Below, piece after piece: positions 8,505-17,408 of a DNA stretch of 64,000 nucleotides. A program made the translations under genes and the position numbers. The stretch's first letter is position 1. Every line of letters starts with the position of its first letter. Source of the stretch: Actinospineispora spinosispora DSM 44797 (lineage in GTDB: Bacteria > Actinomycetota > Actinomycetes > Mycobacteriales > Pseudonocardiaceae); the NCBI RefSeq assembly GCF_000429025.1, contig NZ_KE386833.1, positions 510,582-574,581 on the forward strand. The letters run 5' to 3'. A model generated the notes under the pieces. The model was not told the DNA's origin and ran no database searches. It was given only the letters and a program-made list of their open reading frames with translations.

Positions 8505-10022
8505 TCAGCCCAGTGGTGTGAGGACCCAGGTGGTGGAGGACTCCGAGTCGCACCGCAGGACGAGGGTGTCACCGACGACCTGGGCCGGCGCTCCAGCTCC
8601 GAGTGAACGGATCTCGCCGCCGTCGAGCTCAGCGCGGTCGTCACCGTCGAGGCTCAGCCGCCACCGTCCGCGACCGACGACCCGCCCGACCGTCACCGTG
8701 CCGCCGCCGGTATCCCCCGGCAGCCTGCGCAGCGTGCTGACCAGCGCGCCGTCGACGACCTGGGCCTGGCTGACCTCGATGTCACGGTCGACGGCGACGA
8801 GTGCGGGAGCATCGCGGTGAGCGGCGTCCCACGGCTCGTTGTACAGCCCCCACAGACCGTCGGGGACGTTGAGCCGTGCGTAGCCGAACAACACGTTCCC
8901 GGTCATCGGCTCGACCTCACGCAGGTTGCCCTCGTCGTCGGACCGGGTGTCGTTGCGCGGGTAGTACAGGCCGCCGTCCGCCCAGGTCGGGGACAGGTAG
9001 CGGTCGGCGTAGGCGAGCAGCCCGGACAGCCGCTCCACGTCGCCCATCTCCGACACCCACGCGGTGGTCCAGCCGAGGTCGCACCAGTCGTAGGGCACCG
9101 GCATGTCACGCTCGGGCGATGCGACGGTGAGCGTCCCGTCCGGCCCCGGGACCACGAAGTCGGTGACCTGCCGGGGATAGTTGCCCCGGACGAAGTCGCG
9201 GTTCCACATGTTCATCAGCGCGCCGCACCACGCGTCGACCCACGGCTGACGTTCCCCGTTGGGGACGATCATCCGGCTGTCCTCGACGACCATCATGTTG
9301 TAGTGCCCGGTCTCGTCGAGCCGCCCGAACTCCGACCAGGCCTTCTCGTACCCGGCGACGACCTCGGCCGCGCGGTCCCCACCGGTGATCAGGTCGTGCA
9401 GCCGGAACCCGAGGATCGCCGGCTGGTTGCATATCTGGAACACACAGTTGGGTTCGCAGGCGACACCCATGTACCCGTTCTGGACCATCTGCCAGTAGAC
9501 GAGGTCGTTGAGCGACTCACGGTCGTAGCCGAACCGCTTCTCCTCGCCGCCCCAGAAGAACGACCAGTGCTGGAAGGTCAGCGAGTCCGGCCGGGCGTAG
9601 CGGTCGGAGTCGAACAGGTAGTCGTGCAGTAGTGCGACCGACTGGACGTAGGCGCTGTACATGATGTTGTCGCGCGCGACCGGGTCCCACTCCTCCTTGA
9701 GCTGGTCGGTGAGGTGGGCGTTGAGTGGCGCGCCACCCCTGCTGGTGTCGCGCCAGTACATCCACACCTCGGGTTCCAGCAGCTTGTCGATCAGTCGTTG
9801 GATGGTCGGCTGGAACAGGCCTGGCGCGGCGGGCAACCGGTGCCGGTGGGTCAGAGCCAGCGCGTAGATCATGTACGCCAGCTGGAACCGGTAGCCACCG
9901 AAGTCGTCCTGCCCGACGGCTTTGGACTGCATCAGTGACCAGTCGTTGCGCGGCCGTCGGGACAGGTTGTCGAAGTGCCTCAGGTGGCCCAGCTGTTCGC
10001 CGGTCAGGACCTGTTCAGCCAT
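8505..10022 (-). CDS. Linalool dehydratase/isomerase-like protein
   Basis: 505 aa from ATG 10022. An upstream extension to 10112 is an Arg/Thr-rich run overlapping the preceding gene. The protein resembles the alpha/alpha-barrel linalool dehydratase/isomerase (Ldi) family: QDDFGGYRFQLAYM near residue 40, WDPVARDNIMYS at 112-123, and VACEPNCVFQICNQPAILGFRL at 187-208. Cys189 and Cys198 are nine residues apart, the same spacing as the catalytic Cys171/Cys180 pair I recall for the Castellaniella enzyme. The segment after NIMYS reads AY where I remember a GH pair, so substrate or chemistry may differ. A C-terminal beta-rich extension follows residue 400. It lies 10 bp after the aldo/keto reductase gene. 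Confidence 0.68.
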   Translation of the reverse strand: MAEQVLTGEQLGHLRHFDNLSRRPRNDWSLMQSKAVGQDDFGGYRFQLAYMIYALALTHRHRLPAAPGLFQPTIQRLIDKLLEPEVWMYWRDTSRGGAPLNAHLTDQLKEEWDPVARDNIMYSAYVQSVALLHDYLFDSDRYARPDSLTFQHWSFFWGGEEKRFGYDRESLNDLVYWQMVQNGYMGVACEPNCVFQICNQPAILGFRLHDLITGGDRAAEVVAGYEKAWSEFGRLDETGHYNMMVVEDSRMIVPNGERQPWVDAWCGALMNMWNRDFVRGNYPRQVTDFVVPGPDGTLTVASPERDMPVPYDWCDLGWTTAWVSEMGDVERLSGLLAYADRYLSPTWADGGLYYPRNDTRSDDEGNLREVEPMTGNVLFGYARLNVPDGLWGLYNEPWDAAHRDAPALVAVDRDIEVSQAQVVDGALVSTLRRLPGDTGGGTVTVGRVVGRGRWRLSLDGDDRAELDGGEIRSLGAGAPAQVVGDTLVLRCDSESSTTWVLTPLG

Positions 10023-10032
10023 CGAGGTGCGC

Positions 10033-11031
10033 CTATCTGTTCGCGGGCTCCGGGTTGCCCTGGATGCCGGCCGGGTACCTCTCACCCTGAACCGAATCCG
10101 CCAGCGGATCAAGGGTTCGGCGGGCCTCGTCGTCCAGCGTCACGTCGAGTGCGGCGACGTTCTGCTCCACCCGCTCCGGCCGTTTGGTGCCGGGGATGCT
10201 GGACACCGTCACGCCGAGCCGCTCGGCCTGCGCATACACCCAGGCCAGGGCGACCTGAGCAGGTGCGGCACCAAGGCGTTCCGCGACCTGGAGCACGGTC
10301 TGCGCGAGCTGCTCGTTGGCGTCGCCCGCGTCGCCGACGAAGCGGGGGCTGCGCCGCCGGAAGTCCTTCGCATCCAGCGTCGAGCGGTCGACCGCTCCGG
10401 TGAGGAACCCACGCCCGAGCGGTGAGTAGGGCACCAGACCGACACCCAGCTCCGCCATGACCGGCGTGACCGCTTCGACGTCGCGGGTCCACAGCGAGTA
10501 CTCGCTCTGCACCGCCGTGATCGGGTGCACGGCGTGTGCGCGGCGAAGCAGGTCACCGGAGACCTCGGACAGTCCGAGGTAGCGCACCTTGCCCGCCTGC
10601 ACCAGCTCGCCCATGGCGCCGACGGTCTCCTCGATCTCGACGTCGTTCGGCGGGCGGTGTGCGTAGTACAGGTCGATCACGTCGACGCCCAGCCGCAACA
10701 GCGAGGCGTCGCAGGCGCGGTGCACGTACGCGCGTGAACCGCGCACCCGCCGGTCCGCATCGCCACCACTGCGGTCGATGCCGAACTTCGTGGCCAGCTG
10801 GACGCTGTCACGGCGGTCGTGGATCGCCCGGCCGACCAGGACCTCGTTGTGGCCGGTTCCGTAGATGTCGGCCGTGTCCAGGAACGTGACACCCAGCTCC
10901 AGCGCGCGGTGGATGGTGGCGATCGAGGTGTCCCAGTCGGTCGGGCCGTAGTGCTCACTCATGCCCATGCAGCCGAGGCCCATGGCGCTCACGGTCAACC
11001 CGGACGAACCGAGCGTGCTGCGGGAAATCAT
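10033..11031 (-). CDS. Aldo/keto reductase
   Basis: 332 aa from ATG 11031, chosen for the AAGGAGC ribosome-binding site; a 15-residue longer frame exists. It begins [26 protein letters not shown], with the catalytic Asp-Tyr pair in [14 protein letters not shown], the lysine in LATKFGI, and YLGLSEVSG and the C-terminal [24 protein letters not shown]-binding region. The cysteine and methionines of GLGCMGMSE are typical of the YajO/AKR13-like group. It likely reduces an aldehyde or ketone with NADPH in the pathway served by the neighbouring dehydratase-like and amidohydrolase genes. Confidence 0.9.
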   Translation of the reverse strand: MISRSTLGSSGLTVSAMGLGCMGMSEHYGPTDWDTSIATIHRALELGVTFLDTADIYGTGHNEVLVGRAIHDRRDSVQLATKFGIDRSGGDADRRVRGSRAYVHRACDASLLRLGVDVIDLYYAHRPPNDVEIEETVGAMGELVQAGKVRYLGLSEVSGDLLRRAHAVHPITAVQSEYSLWTRDVEAVTPVMAELGVGLVPYSPLGRGFLTGAVDRSTLDAKDFRRRSPRFVGDAGDANEQLAQTVLQVAERLGAAPAQVALAWVYAQAERLGVTVSSIPGTKRPERVEQNVAALDVTLDDEARRTLDPLADSVQGERYPAGIQGNPEPANR

Positions 11032-11114
11032 TCTTGCTCCTTGAGTTTCGTGGCGGAACTCGTGGCTCCGGTTCATGAGGCTAGGAGTGTGAGCGCGCTC
11101 GAAGTCAAGGAGGA

Positions 11115-11972
11115 TCAGCTGCTCGATCGAGAGAGGTCCGGTGACCTGAGAGGAAGTCTGAAGAGCTTCTCCGCCGCGCCACCGAGGAACGAGGCCCGTG
11201 CGTCCTCGGACAGGGGGAGGTCGGCGACCTGGGCCAGCGCCACGTCATGGCGTAGCTGCGGCCAGTTGGTGCCGAACAGGACCTTCCCCCTGCCATAGGT
11301 GTTCAGGTAGTGCACGATCTCCGACGGGTAGTAGCGGGGGAGATAGGCGGACGTGTCGATGTAGACGTTGTCGTGCTTCCAGGCCAGCCCGATCATCTCG
11401 TTCGTCCACGGGTGGCCCAGGTGTCCGCCGACGATGGTCAGCTCGGGGAAGTCGAGTGCCACCCGGTCCAGATAGGGGACCGGACGCCCGGTCTCCGACG
11501 GCATCAACGGTCCGGTGTGACCGACCTGGGTGCAGAACGGGATGCCGAGCTCCACGCACGCGACGTAGAGCGGGTAGTACAGCCGGTCGTCCGGCGGCAG
11601 CTGCCACAGCCACGGCACGACTCGCAGGCCGACGAAGCCCAGTTCCTGCACCGCCCGCCGCAGCTCACGCACCGCCGCCATCGGGTCGGCCAGGTCGACC
11701 GAGGCCAGACCGGCGAACCGGTCCGGGTGGGCGGTGGTGAAGCGGGCGACGTCGTCGTTGCTGACCACCCAGCCACCCGGGCGGTGCCACGCCGACAACA
11801 GCAGCATGTCGACGCCGGCGGCGTCCATCTCCGCGACGAGCTCGTCCGGCTCGATCGGTACCCCGATCCGCTCCTGGGCGCCGGACTTCTCGGCCAGCCT
11901 GGTCACCTCCGGCATGGCGAGCCGGCCGGGGCCGGCCACGAACGGCGGCTGTGCCCATACATCGACGATCAT
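11115..11972 (-). CDS. Amidohydrolase-2 family protein with altered metal ligands
   Basis: 285 aa TIM-barrel protein of the ACMSD-like amidohydrolase group ([40 protein letters not shown]). Family members usually start with D-x-H-x-H and end with G-S/T-D. Here the first motif is DVWAQ (4-8) and the last is GTNWP with Asn236 instead of Asp. His152 and His184 are kept. It may decarboxylate, hydrolyse or hydrate an acid with one or no metal. Its ATG overlaps the TetR stop by 4 bp, so regulator and enzyme are co-transcribed. Confidence 0.78.
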   Translation of the reverse strand: MIVDVWAQPPFVAGPGRLAMPEVTRLAEKSGAQERIGVPIEPDELVAEMDAAGVDMLLLSAWHRPGGWVVSNDDVARFTTAHPDRFAGLASVDLADPMAAVRELRRAVQELGFVGLRVVPWLWQLPPDDRLYYPLYVACVELGIPFCTQVGHTGPLMPSETGRPVPYLDRVALDFPELTIVGGHLGHPWTNEMIGLAWKHDNVYIDTSAYLPRYYPSEIVHYLNTYGRGKVLFGTNWPQLRHDVALAQVADLPLSEDARASFLGGAAEKLFRLPLRSPDLSRSSS

Positions 11973-12559
11973 GTGTCCTCCTGGGGGATCGAACCGAGCA
12001 CGTGCCGGCAGAGGTCGGCCACGATGTCATCGGCATCGGCCGGTGGTGGGTTGCCGTGGACGAGATGGCGCCGGCAGACCGCGAACGGGATGTCGGCGAT
12101 CGCCAGCGCCAGCCGATCGCGGAACACCTTGTCCGAGCGTCCGTAGCGGCGCTCACCGTGCGCGATGCTCGCGGCGATCGCCGCTGAGTTGAGCGTGTTG
12201 AGTTGCTCACCGAGCTCGTCCGGCCAGGTCGCCGCCAACTCTTCGGCCCGGTACAGCAGCAGCACGGTCGCTTCGTCGAGATGCTCGCGTGACCACCGCA
12301 CCATGTGCAGCGCGGCGGCGATCGTGTCGTCCCCTTCGAGGGCCTCGATCAGCCCGACGTGGTAGCGGCGTACCGAGCGGATCCACAGCCTGGCCAGCAG
12401 CAACTCCATCGAGGCGAAGCGGTGGTAGACCGACCCGGATGGGGCGCCGAGCGTCGAGCCGATCGCGGAGACGGTGGCGGCCCTGACCCCTCCGCTCGCC
12501 ACGAGACGCAGCGCCGCATCGAGGAAGTCGTCCTCGGTGAACTTCGCTCGCCGCCCCAC
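11969..12559 (-). CDS. TetR-family transcriptional regulator
   Basis: 196 aa. The N-terminal helix-turn-helix is FTEDDFLDAALRLVASGGVRAATVSAIGSTLGAPSGSVYHRF, a standard TetR domain with the SxYxxF end. The C-terminal ligand-binding domain has no strong relatives that I recognise. It is the first gene of a minus-strand operon (amidohydrolase, aldo/keto reductase, Ldi-like protein) and diverges from the thioesterase gene across 56 bp that are AT-richer than their surroundings (CTAGCTCATTCTAG, GCTATTTAG). That gap is the natural site for its operator, so it probably represses both directions. Confidence 0.88.
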   Translation of the reverse strand: MGRRAKFTEDDFLDAALRLVASGGVRAATVSAIGSTLGAPSGSVYHRFASMELLLARLWIRSVRRYHVGLIEALEGDDTIAAALHMVRWSREHLDEATVLLLYRAEELAATWPDELGEQLNTLNSAAIAASIAHGERRYGRSDKVFRDRLALAIADIPFAVCRRHLVHGNPPPADADDIVADLCRHVLGSIPQEDT

Positions 12560-12615
12560 GTGTTCAACCTAGCTCATTCTAGAACGCACGCGCTATTTAG
12601 TTCCGGTCGAGCGGG

Positions 12616-13494
12616 ATGATTGACTGCAGCGGTGATCTCGATGCCCAGGTGCGCCGGATGAGCGTGCGACTCGACAGGCTCCGCTCGCTGATCGACCGCG
12701 AGATACCGATCGCACCGGTGCACGACGTCTTTCAGGTTCGACTCGTCGGGGTCGGTGCAGGGCGGGCGGTCGCGCGGATGCCGGCCCGGTCACTGACCGA
12801 GCAGGCCGACACCCGGTGCGGAGGACCGCTGTGGGTGCTCGCGGACTGCGCGCTCGGCGTGTCGATCAGCTCGACGCTGCCGGAGGACCGGGGCATCACG
12901 ACGCTGCGGCTGGCCATGCACCAGGTGGCGTCGTGGTGGCCGGGCTCGGGGTGGGTGACCTGCGTCGGCACCGTCGATGACGTCGACGCCGAGGACGGCA
13001 CCAGCCGGGGCGAGGTCCGTGACTCCGAGGACCGGCTGCTCGCCACCTTCGACACTCGCTGCGCGGTGATCCCCGCGCCGGAACACTGGCTGCACCGGAC
13101 ACCCGAACCGGCGCCGGACGGGAGCGACAGTGACGGTCAGCTCGACGTCGAGCTGACCGTCGAGGCCGCCGCCGTGTCGATGCGCGCGCGAACCGGCAGC
13201 CGGCTCGGCAACGCTCGCGGCGCGGTGCAGGGCGGGGTGATGGGGCTGCTGGTCGACCGCATGCTCATGCCGCTGCTGGACCAGCCGGACGCGGCGGGGG
13301 AGCGGACGCCGTTGCGCCACGACGTCGAGGTTCACTACCTGCGCGGAGCCGGCATGAACGCCGACCTGACCGGTACGGCCGAGCAGGTCCACGGCGGTCG
13401 TCGCCTGCGCACCGCCCGTGCCGAGATCCTGGATCCACGCGGACGTCCGGCGATCACCGCGACCGGCCTCGCGTACCCGGCGGCAAGCGGGTAG
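12616..13494 (+). CDS. Double-hotdog PaaI-type acyl-CoA thioesterase
   Basis: 292 aa with two hotdog halves. The first (about residues 30-150) has GGPLWVLADCALGVSISSTLP; the second (about 175-290) has GNARGAVQGGVMGLLVDRMLMP, both matching the helix that carries the catalytic acidic residue and binds CoA in PaaI/4-hydroxybenzoyl-CoA thioesterases. It would hydrolyse an acyl-CoA. The start may be ATG 12616 or ATG 12658; neither has a strong ribosome-binding site. It is divergent from the TetR gene and is a likely target of it. Confidence 0.75.
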   Translation: MIDCSGDLDAQVRRMSVRLDRLRSLIDREIPIAPVHDVFQVRLVGVGAGRAVARMPARSLTEQADTRCGGPLWVLADCALGVSISSTLPEDRGITTLRLAMHQVASWWPGSGWVTCVGTVDDVDAEDGTSRGEVRDSEDRLLATFDTRCAVIPAPEHWLHRTPEPAPDGSDSDGQLDVELTVEAAAVSMRARTGSRLGNARGAVQGGVMGLLVDRMLMPLLDQPDAAGERTPLRHDVEVHYLRGAGMNADLTGTAEQVHGGRRLRTARAEILDPRGRPAITATGLAYPAASG

Positions 13495-13511
13495 ACCCGC
13501 CGGTCGCGACG

Positions 13512-13541
13512 CGGCGGGCCGTGCATGAGCACGGCCCGCCG
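13512..13541. terminator. Bidirectional hairpin terminator
   Basis: A 13-bp perfect GC stem (13512-13524 with 13529-13541, loop ATGA) lies between the convergent thioesterase and JmjC/cupin gene stops. Confidence 0.85.
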
Positions 13542-13557
13542 TCGTGTGGAGCGTGGA

Positions 13558-14505
13558 TCAGCCGCCGAGGCGCGCGGCCTGCTTCTGCTCGCTCTCGTCG
13601 AGCGGGACGACGCCGAGCGGCGCGCTCGGGTCGATCTTGTAGGTGAGCTTGCGCTGGTAGCCCTGCTTGGCGTCCATCCCGCTCTTGCGCCAAGCGGCGG
13701 TCAGGCCGACCTTCGCCCAGAACATCGGGCCGTCGAGCGAACGCGACTTCGGGTTCAGGTGAGCCGCGTTGCGCAGGATGCCGTTGCCGTAGTGCATGGC
13801 GTACGACCGGCGGATCTCGCTGGTCCAGTGCTCGGTGGTCAGCGAGACGCTGAAGCCGTCGAGGTTGCTGACACGGTGCGGGCCGTTGAGCGCCCAGTGC
13901 AGCATCTGGCCGGGCTCGAGGTCGTAGACCTCGGCGTAGTCGTCGTACCACGGCTCGTAGGAGAGGTCCTCCATGGCGAGGCTGCGCACGACGTTCTCGA
14001 CCTCGGTCGAGGGCAGGAACGGCTCGGTGGGCGGGTAGATCCAGATCCGCTTGCGGCCACGAATCTGCCAGAGCGCCTGACCGGGCACGTCGAAGTGGTA
14101 GAAGACCCGCGCGGTCGGCGAGGAGATCAGCATGCCGAGCTTGCGCTTGAAGGTCTTGAAGTCGGGCAGGGTGCCCTCGAGCTCGCCGTACATCTGGTCG
14201 AGCAGGTCCTTGAAGCGCGGGTCGACCTGCTCGATGGCCTGCAGGTTGATCCACACGCGACCGCCTCGGACGGCCTCGAGGACACTGGCACCGGGCTGCC
14301 CGGCACGGTCGACATGGCCCCAGGTGGACACGTCCTCACCCATGGTGGTGATGTCGATGTGCTTCGGGTCGATCGACTCGACGATGTTGGCAAGCGACTC
14401 GTCGGAGAACAGTTCTGATTCGCCGAGGTTGTGCTGGAGCTTCACCGTGTGATTGCCCCAGAGCGCAATATCCTTTGAGTCGATCTTGTCGAAGACGCGT
14501 GGCAC
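13558..14505 (-). CDS. JmjC/cupin-like domain protein, putative Fe(II)-dependent oxygenase
   Basis: 315 aa. The core VFYHFDVPGQALWQIRGRKRIWIYPP (135-159) has a cupin/JmjC metal-binding H-x-D (His137, Asp139), the strand WQIRGRKRIWIYPP typical of cupin_8 proteins, and DLEPGQMLHWALNGPHRVSN with a distal His (203 or 210). This fits an Fe(II)/2-oxoglutarate hydroxylase or a metal-binding cupin. ATG 14505 has GGGGAG upstream. It is a single gene with 186 bp of upstream sequence. Peptidyl hydroxylases of this fold act on proteins or peptides, but no substrate gene is adjacent. Confidence 0.7.
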   Translation of the reverse strand: MPRVFDKIDSKDIALWGNHTVKLQHNLGESELFSDESLANIVESIDPKHIDITTMGEDVSTWGHVDRAGQPGASVLEAVRGGRVWINLQAIEQVDPRFKDLLDQMYGELEGTLPDFKTFKRKLGMLISSPTARVFYHFDVPGQALWQIRGRKRIWIYPPTEPFLPSTEVENVVRSLAMEDLSYEPWYDDYAEVYDLEPGQMLHWALNGPHRVSNLDGFSVSLTTEHWTSEIRRSYAMHYGNGILRNAAHLNPKSRSLDGPMFWAKVGLTAAWRKSGMDAKQGYQRKLTYKIDPSAPLGVVPLDESEQKQAARLGG

Positions 14506-14691
14506 AGCTGTTACTCCCCTGTGAGACTCTCTCTAGCTTGCGAAGGGCAGGCTTACTTTGTCCAACGCAATCCGACTGAAAACGTTACTGATCGTGGGTC
14601 ATCGGCCTGAGAGCTCGCTGCCGAACAGGGAGGCCGACTGCCTTGCCCACGAGGGTACTCCCGTCGGAGCAGTGGTAATTCTGGGTACGCC

Positions 14692-15894
14692 TCAGATCAC
14701 CCGTTGCTGACGCAAGATCTCAATTTCTTCAGAGGTAACTCCCAGACCAGCAAGAACAGTGTCCGTGTGTTCGCCGATATCGGGTATCGCACCCATTGTC
14801 GGTTCCCATCCGCTGATCACGGGCGGGGGCAGCACCACCGGGAGCGTGCCCACCGGAGAGTCGACATCACGCCATCGATCGCGTTCTCTCAGATGTGTGT
14901 GGGACACCACGTCGGCCGGCATGTTGTAGCGGGCGTTCCCGATCCCGGCCGCATCCGCCTGGGCCTGGACGTCGGCGAGCGTGCGCTGGGAACACCACGC
15001 CGTGATCTCCGCGTCGATCTCGTCGCGGTGCCGCAGACGGTCGGCGTTGCGCGCGTAACGGGGATCGTCGGCCAGGTCGGGTCGCCCGAGCAGGCCACCC
15101 GCGAGGCGGCGCCACTCGGAGTCGTTCGTCGTGCCGAGTACGACCGTCTCGCCGTCGGAGGTCGGGTAGCCGCCGTACGGTGCGACCGACGGCGAGCTCA
15201 TGCCGTTCGGTGGCTGGTCGTGTCCGCTGTGCAGGGAATGGTTGAGCGCGTACCCCATGAACTCGACGACGGTGTCGAACAGGCTGACCGCGATCGCGGC
15301 ACCTCGGCCGGTGCGCTCACGGTCGTACAGGGCGGCGAGGATCGACGAGTAGGCGTACATCGCGGTACCCACGTCCGCGATCGGGATCCCCGGCTTGACC
15401 GGCTGTCCGGGCCAACCGGTGATCGCGCACGAGCCGGCCTCTGCCTGGGCGAGCAGGTCGTAGGCCCGCTTCTGGTCCAGGGTGCCGCCGGTGCCGTAGC
15501 CGGAGATCGTCATGATGACCAGGCGCGGGTAGCGCTCCTCGAGCTGCTCCGCCCCGAGCCCGAGCCTGCCCATCGCGCCCGGCCCGAGGTTGGAGACCAG
15601 GACATCGGTGCCCGCCAGCAGACGGTGCAACAGCTCGATGCCGCGCTCGGACTTGAGGTCGAGCGTCAGCGACTCCTTGCCCCTGCCGACCCACACGAAG
15701 TGTGCGGCGAGGCCGCGTGCGACGTCGTCGTAGTCGCGGGTGAAATCTCCTCTGCCCGGCGGCTCGATCTTGATCACCCGGGCGCCGAGCTCGGCGAGAT
15801 GACGAGTGCACAGCGGCGCGGAGACGGCCTGTTCGAGCGCCACCACGACGATTCCGTCGAGGGGGCCTCGGCGCGGAGCGTGGTCGCCGCTCAT
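14692..15894 (-). CDS. CaiB/BaiF family III CoA-transferase
   Basis: 400 aa from ATG 15894. It starts LDGIVVVALEQAVSAPLCTRHLAELGARVIKIEPPGRGDFTRDYD, the family III CoA-transferase hallmark, and the catalytic Asp is in PIADVGTAMYA. It transfers CoA between an acyl-CoA donor and a carboxylic acid. The ATG overlaps the thiolase-like gene stop by 4 bp (ATGA), placing it last in an operon of methyltransferase, thiolase-like protein and CoA-transferase. Confidence 0.92.
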   Translation of the reverse strand: MSGDHAPRRGPLDGIVVVALEQAVSAPLCTRHLAELGARVIKIEPPGRGDFTRDYDDVARGLAAHFVWVGRGKESLTLDLKSERGIELLHRLLAGTDVLVSNLGPGAMGRLGLGAEQLEERYPRLVIMTISGYGTGGTLDQKRAYDLLAQAEAGSCAITGWPGQPVKPGIPIADVGTAMYAYSSILAALYDRERTGRGAAIAVSLFDTVVEFMGYALNHSLHSGHDQPPNGMSSPSVAPYGGYPTSDGETVVLGTTNDSEWRRLAGGLLGRPDLADDPRYARNADRLRHRDEIDAEITAWCSQRTLADVQAQADAAGIGNARYNMPADVVSHTHLRERDRWRDVDSPVGTLPVVLPPPVISGWEPTMGAIPDIGEHTDTVLAGLGVTSEEIEILRQQRVI

Positions 15895-17408
15895 GCGGTG
15901 ACGACCGGGTGCGGACCGCTGCTGTCGACGGTGACCTTCGTGCCGATGAGCTCGGTAGTCATCAACTCGGGGAGCAGGTCGGTGGACTCGGACCGTGCCC
16001 ACACCCGGTGACCGTCCGGCGTGCGGCAGGCGAGGACCGCGAACTCCGGACCGCCGTCCCGCGCATGCAGCACGGTGTAGGTCTCGAGTGTCGCGGGGCC
16101 GTGGAAGGACAGGGCGATCTCCACCTTCGGCAAGGCATCCACCTCCGGTTGGGGGTCGAGGTACCGGAAGGGAGCGGTGGGCGCCCGCGCGGAGAGCAGC
16201 GCCATGGAGTGCTTCGTGAGGAACCAGCCGTTGCCGGTCACCAGACCGGTCGTGTCCGGCTCGGTCCGCAGCCGGCCCACCATCGTGGCGAGGGAATGGG
16301 TCACATAGTTGCTCCCCGGGCCGCCCGCGAACGTGAGGCCGCCGGTCACGGTCAGCGGACGGTCCGGGTCGTCCATCGGGAGACCGAGTGCCGACGCACC
16401 GACCTGGACCGCCGACGGGAAACAGGAGTAGAGGTCCAGGTGCGCGACGTCCTCGACGGCGACGCCTGCCGAGGCGAGCACCGCGCGACCGTTGGCCGCG
16501 ATCGAGGGCGACTCGGCGAGATCGACCCGTTCACCGACGTGCCAGTGGTCGTGTGACGAGGCGCCGGACCACAGGTAGACCCAGCGTTCGGGCGGCACAC
16601 CGGCGGCTCGCGCCGCGCCGACCGAGCTGACGATGACGGCGGCCGCCATGTCGACGCCCATGTCGGCGTTCATCAGCTTCGGGTAGGGGAAGCCGATCAT
16701 GCGGTTGTCCGGGCCCACCGTGGTGATGTCCTCCGGCGAGTAGACCGTCGGCCGCCATGCGTCGGGGTTCGTGGCGGCGACCTCGGAGAACCGGCTCCAC
16801 AGCCTGCCGAGCGCCGCCGTGTGCTCCTCGATGGTGCGTCGTGTCTTGGCGCGCAACGCGTTCTCGAACAGCGGATAGTACGAGACCGGAGGCTTCAGGC
16901 CGACCGCGCGTTCGGCGGGATGGACCGGGTCTGCGGACACGAACGGCGAACCGGCCGCGAGCATCTCCGGTTCGGGTGTCGAGTCCGGCTGCCGCGTCCA
17001 GCCGAGACTGATGTCGCGGGAACGGGCGAGCTTCCTGCTGCGCATCAGCTCCGCGCCCGCCACCAGCACGATGTCGTGCTCGCCTGCCGCGATGGCCTCG
17101 GCGGCACGGTTGACCATGGTCAACGGGGTCTCACCGCCGACCCCGGAGCGGAGCCGGTGCGCGGGGTCGATGCCGAGCGCCGACGCCACCGGCTCGGTCG
17201 GGTCGCGGTAACGCCAGCAGAGCGGGTCGACCACCCACAGACCGGTGGCCCTGCGCAGAACGTCACGGCCGCCGCTGTCCACCTCGGCGTCCCGCAGCGC
17301 GGCGGCGGTCATCAGCGCCGGTTCGCCGACCCGGCCGACCTCGTCGGCCTCGACGTGAACCGACCGTTGAGCGACACCGATCAGTACCGGGGTGCGATCA
17401 TCAACCAC
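15891..17408 (-). CDS. Thiolase-like protein (acetyl-CoA acetyltransferase/SCP2-thiolase group)
   Basis: 505 aa from GTG 17408, which overlaps the methyltransferase stop by 8 bp and opens VVDDRTPVLIGVAQRSVH, the normal thiolase N-terminus. LTMVNRAAEAIAAGEHDIVLVAGAELMRS matches the helix after the nucleophile, but the segment before it (SGVGGETPL) has no Cys. The C-terminal GGLTFAGGPGSNYVTHS replaces the common GHP motif. This pattern is frequent in a mycobacterial-type thiolase-like group of uncertain chemistry, so it could be a non-cleaving lipid-transfer-like enzyme. Confidence 0.8.
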   Translation of the reverse strand: MVDDRTPVLIGVAQRSVHVEADEVGRVGEPALMTAAALRDAEVDSGGRDVLRRATGLWVVDPLCWRYRDPTEPVASALGIDPAHRLRSGVGGETPLTMVNRAAEAIAAGEHDIVLVAGAELMRSRKLARSRDISLGWTRQPDSTPEPEMLAAGSPFVSADPVHPAERAVGLKPPVSYYPLFENALRAKTRRTIEEHTAALGRLWSRFSEVAATNPDAWRPTVYSPEDITTVGPDNRMIGFPYPKLMNADMGVDMAAAVIVSSVGAARAAGVPPERWVYLWSGASSHDHWHVGERVDLAESPSIAANGRAVLASAGVAVEDVAHLDLYSCFPSAVQVGASALGLPMDDPDRPLTVTGGLTFAGGPGSNYVTHSLATMVGRLRTEPDTTGLVTGNGWFLTKHSMALLSARAPTAPFRYLDPQPEVDALPKVEIALSFHGPATLETYTVLHARDGGPEFAVLACRTPDGHRVWARSESTDLLPELMTTELIGTKVTVDSSGPHPVVTA

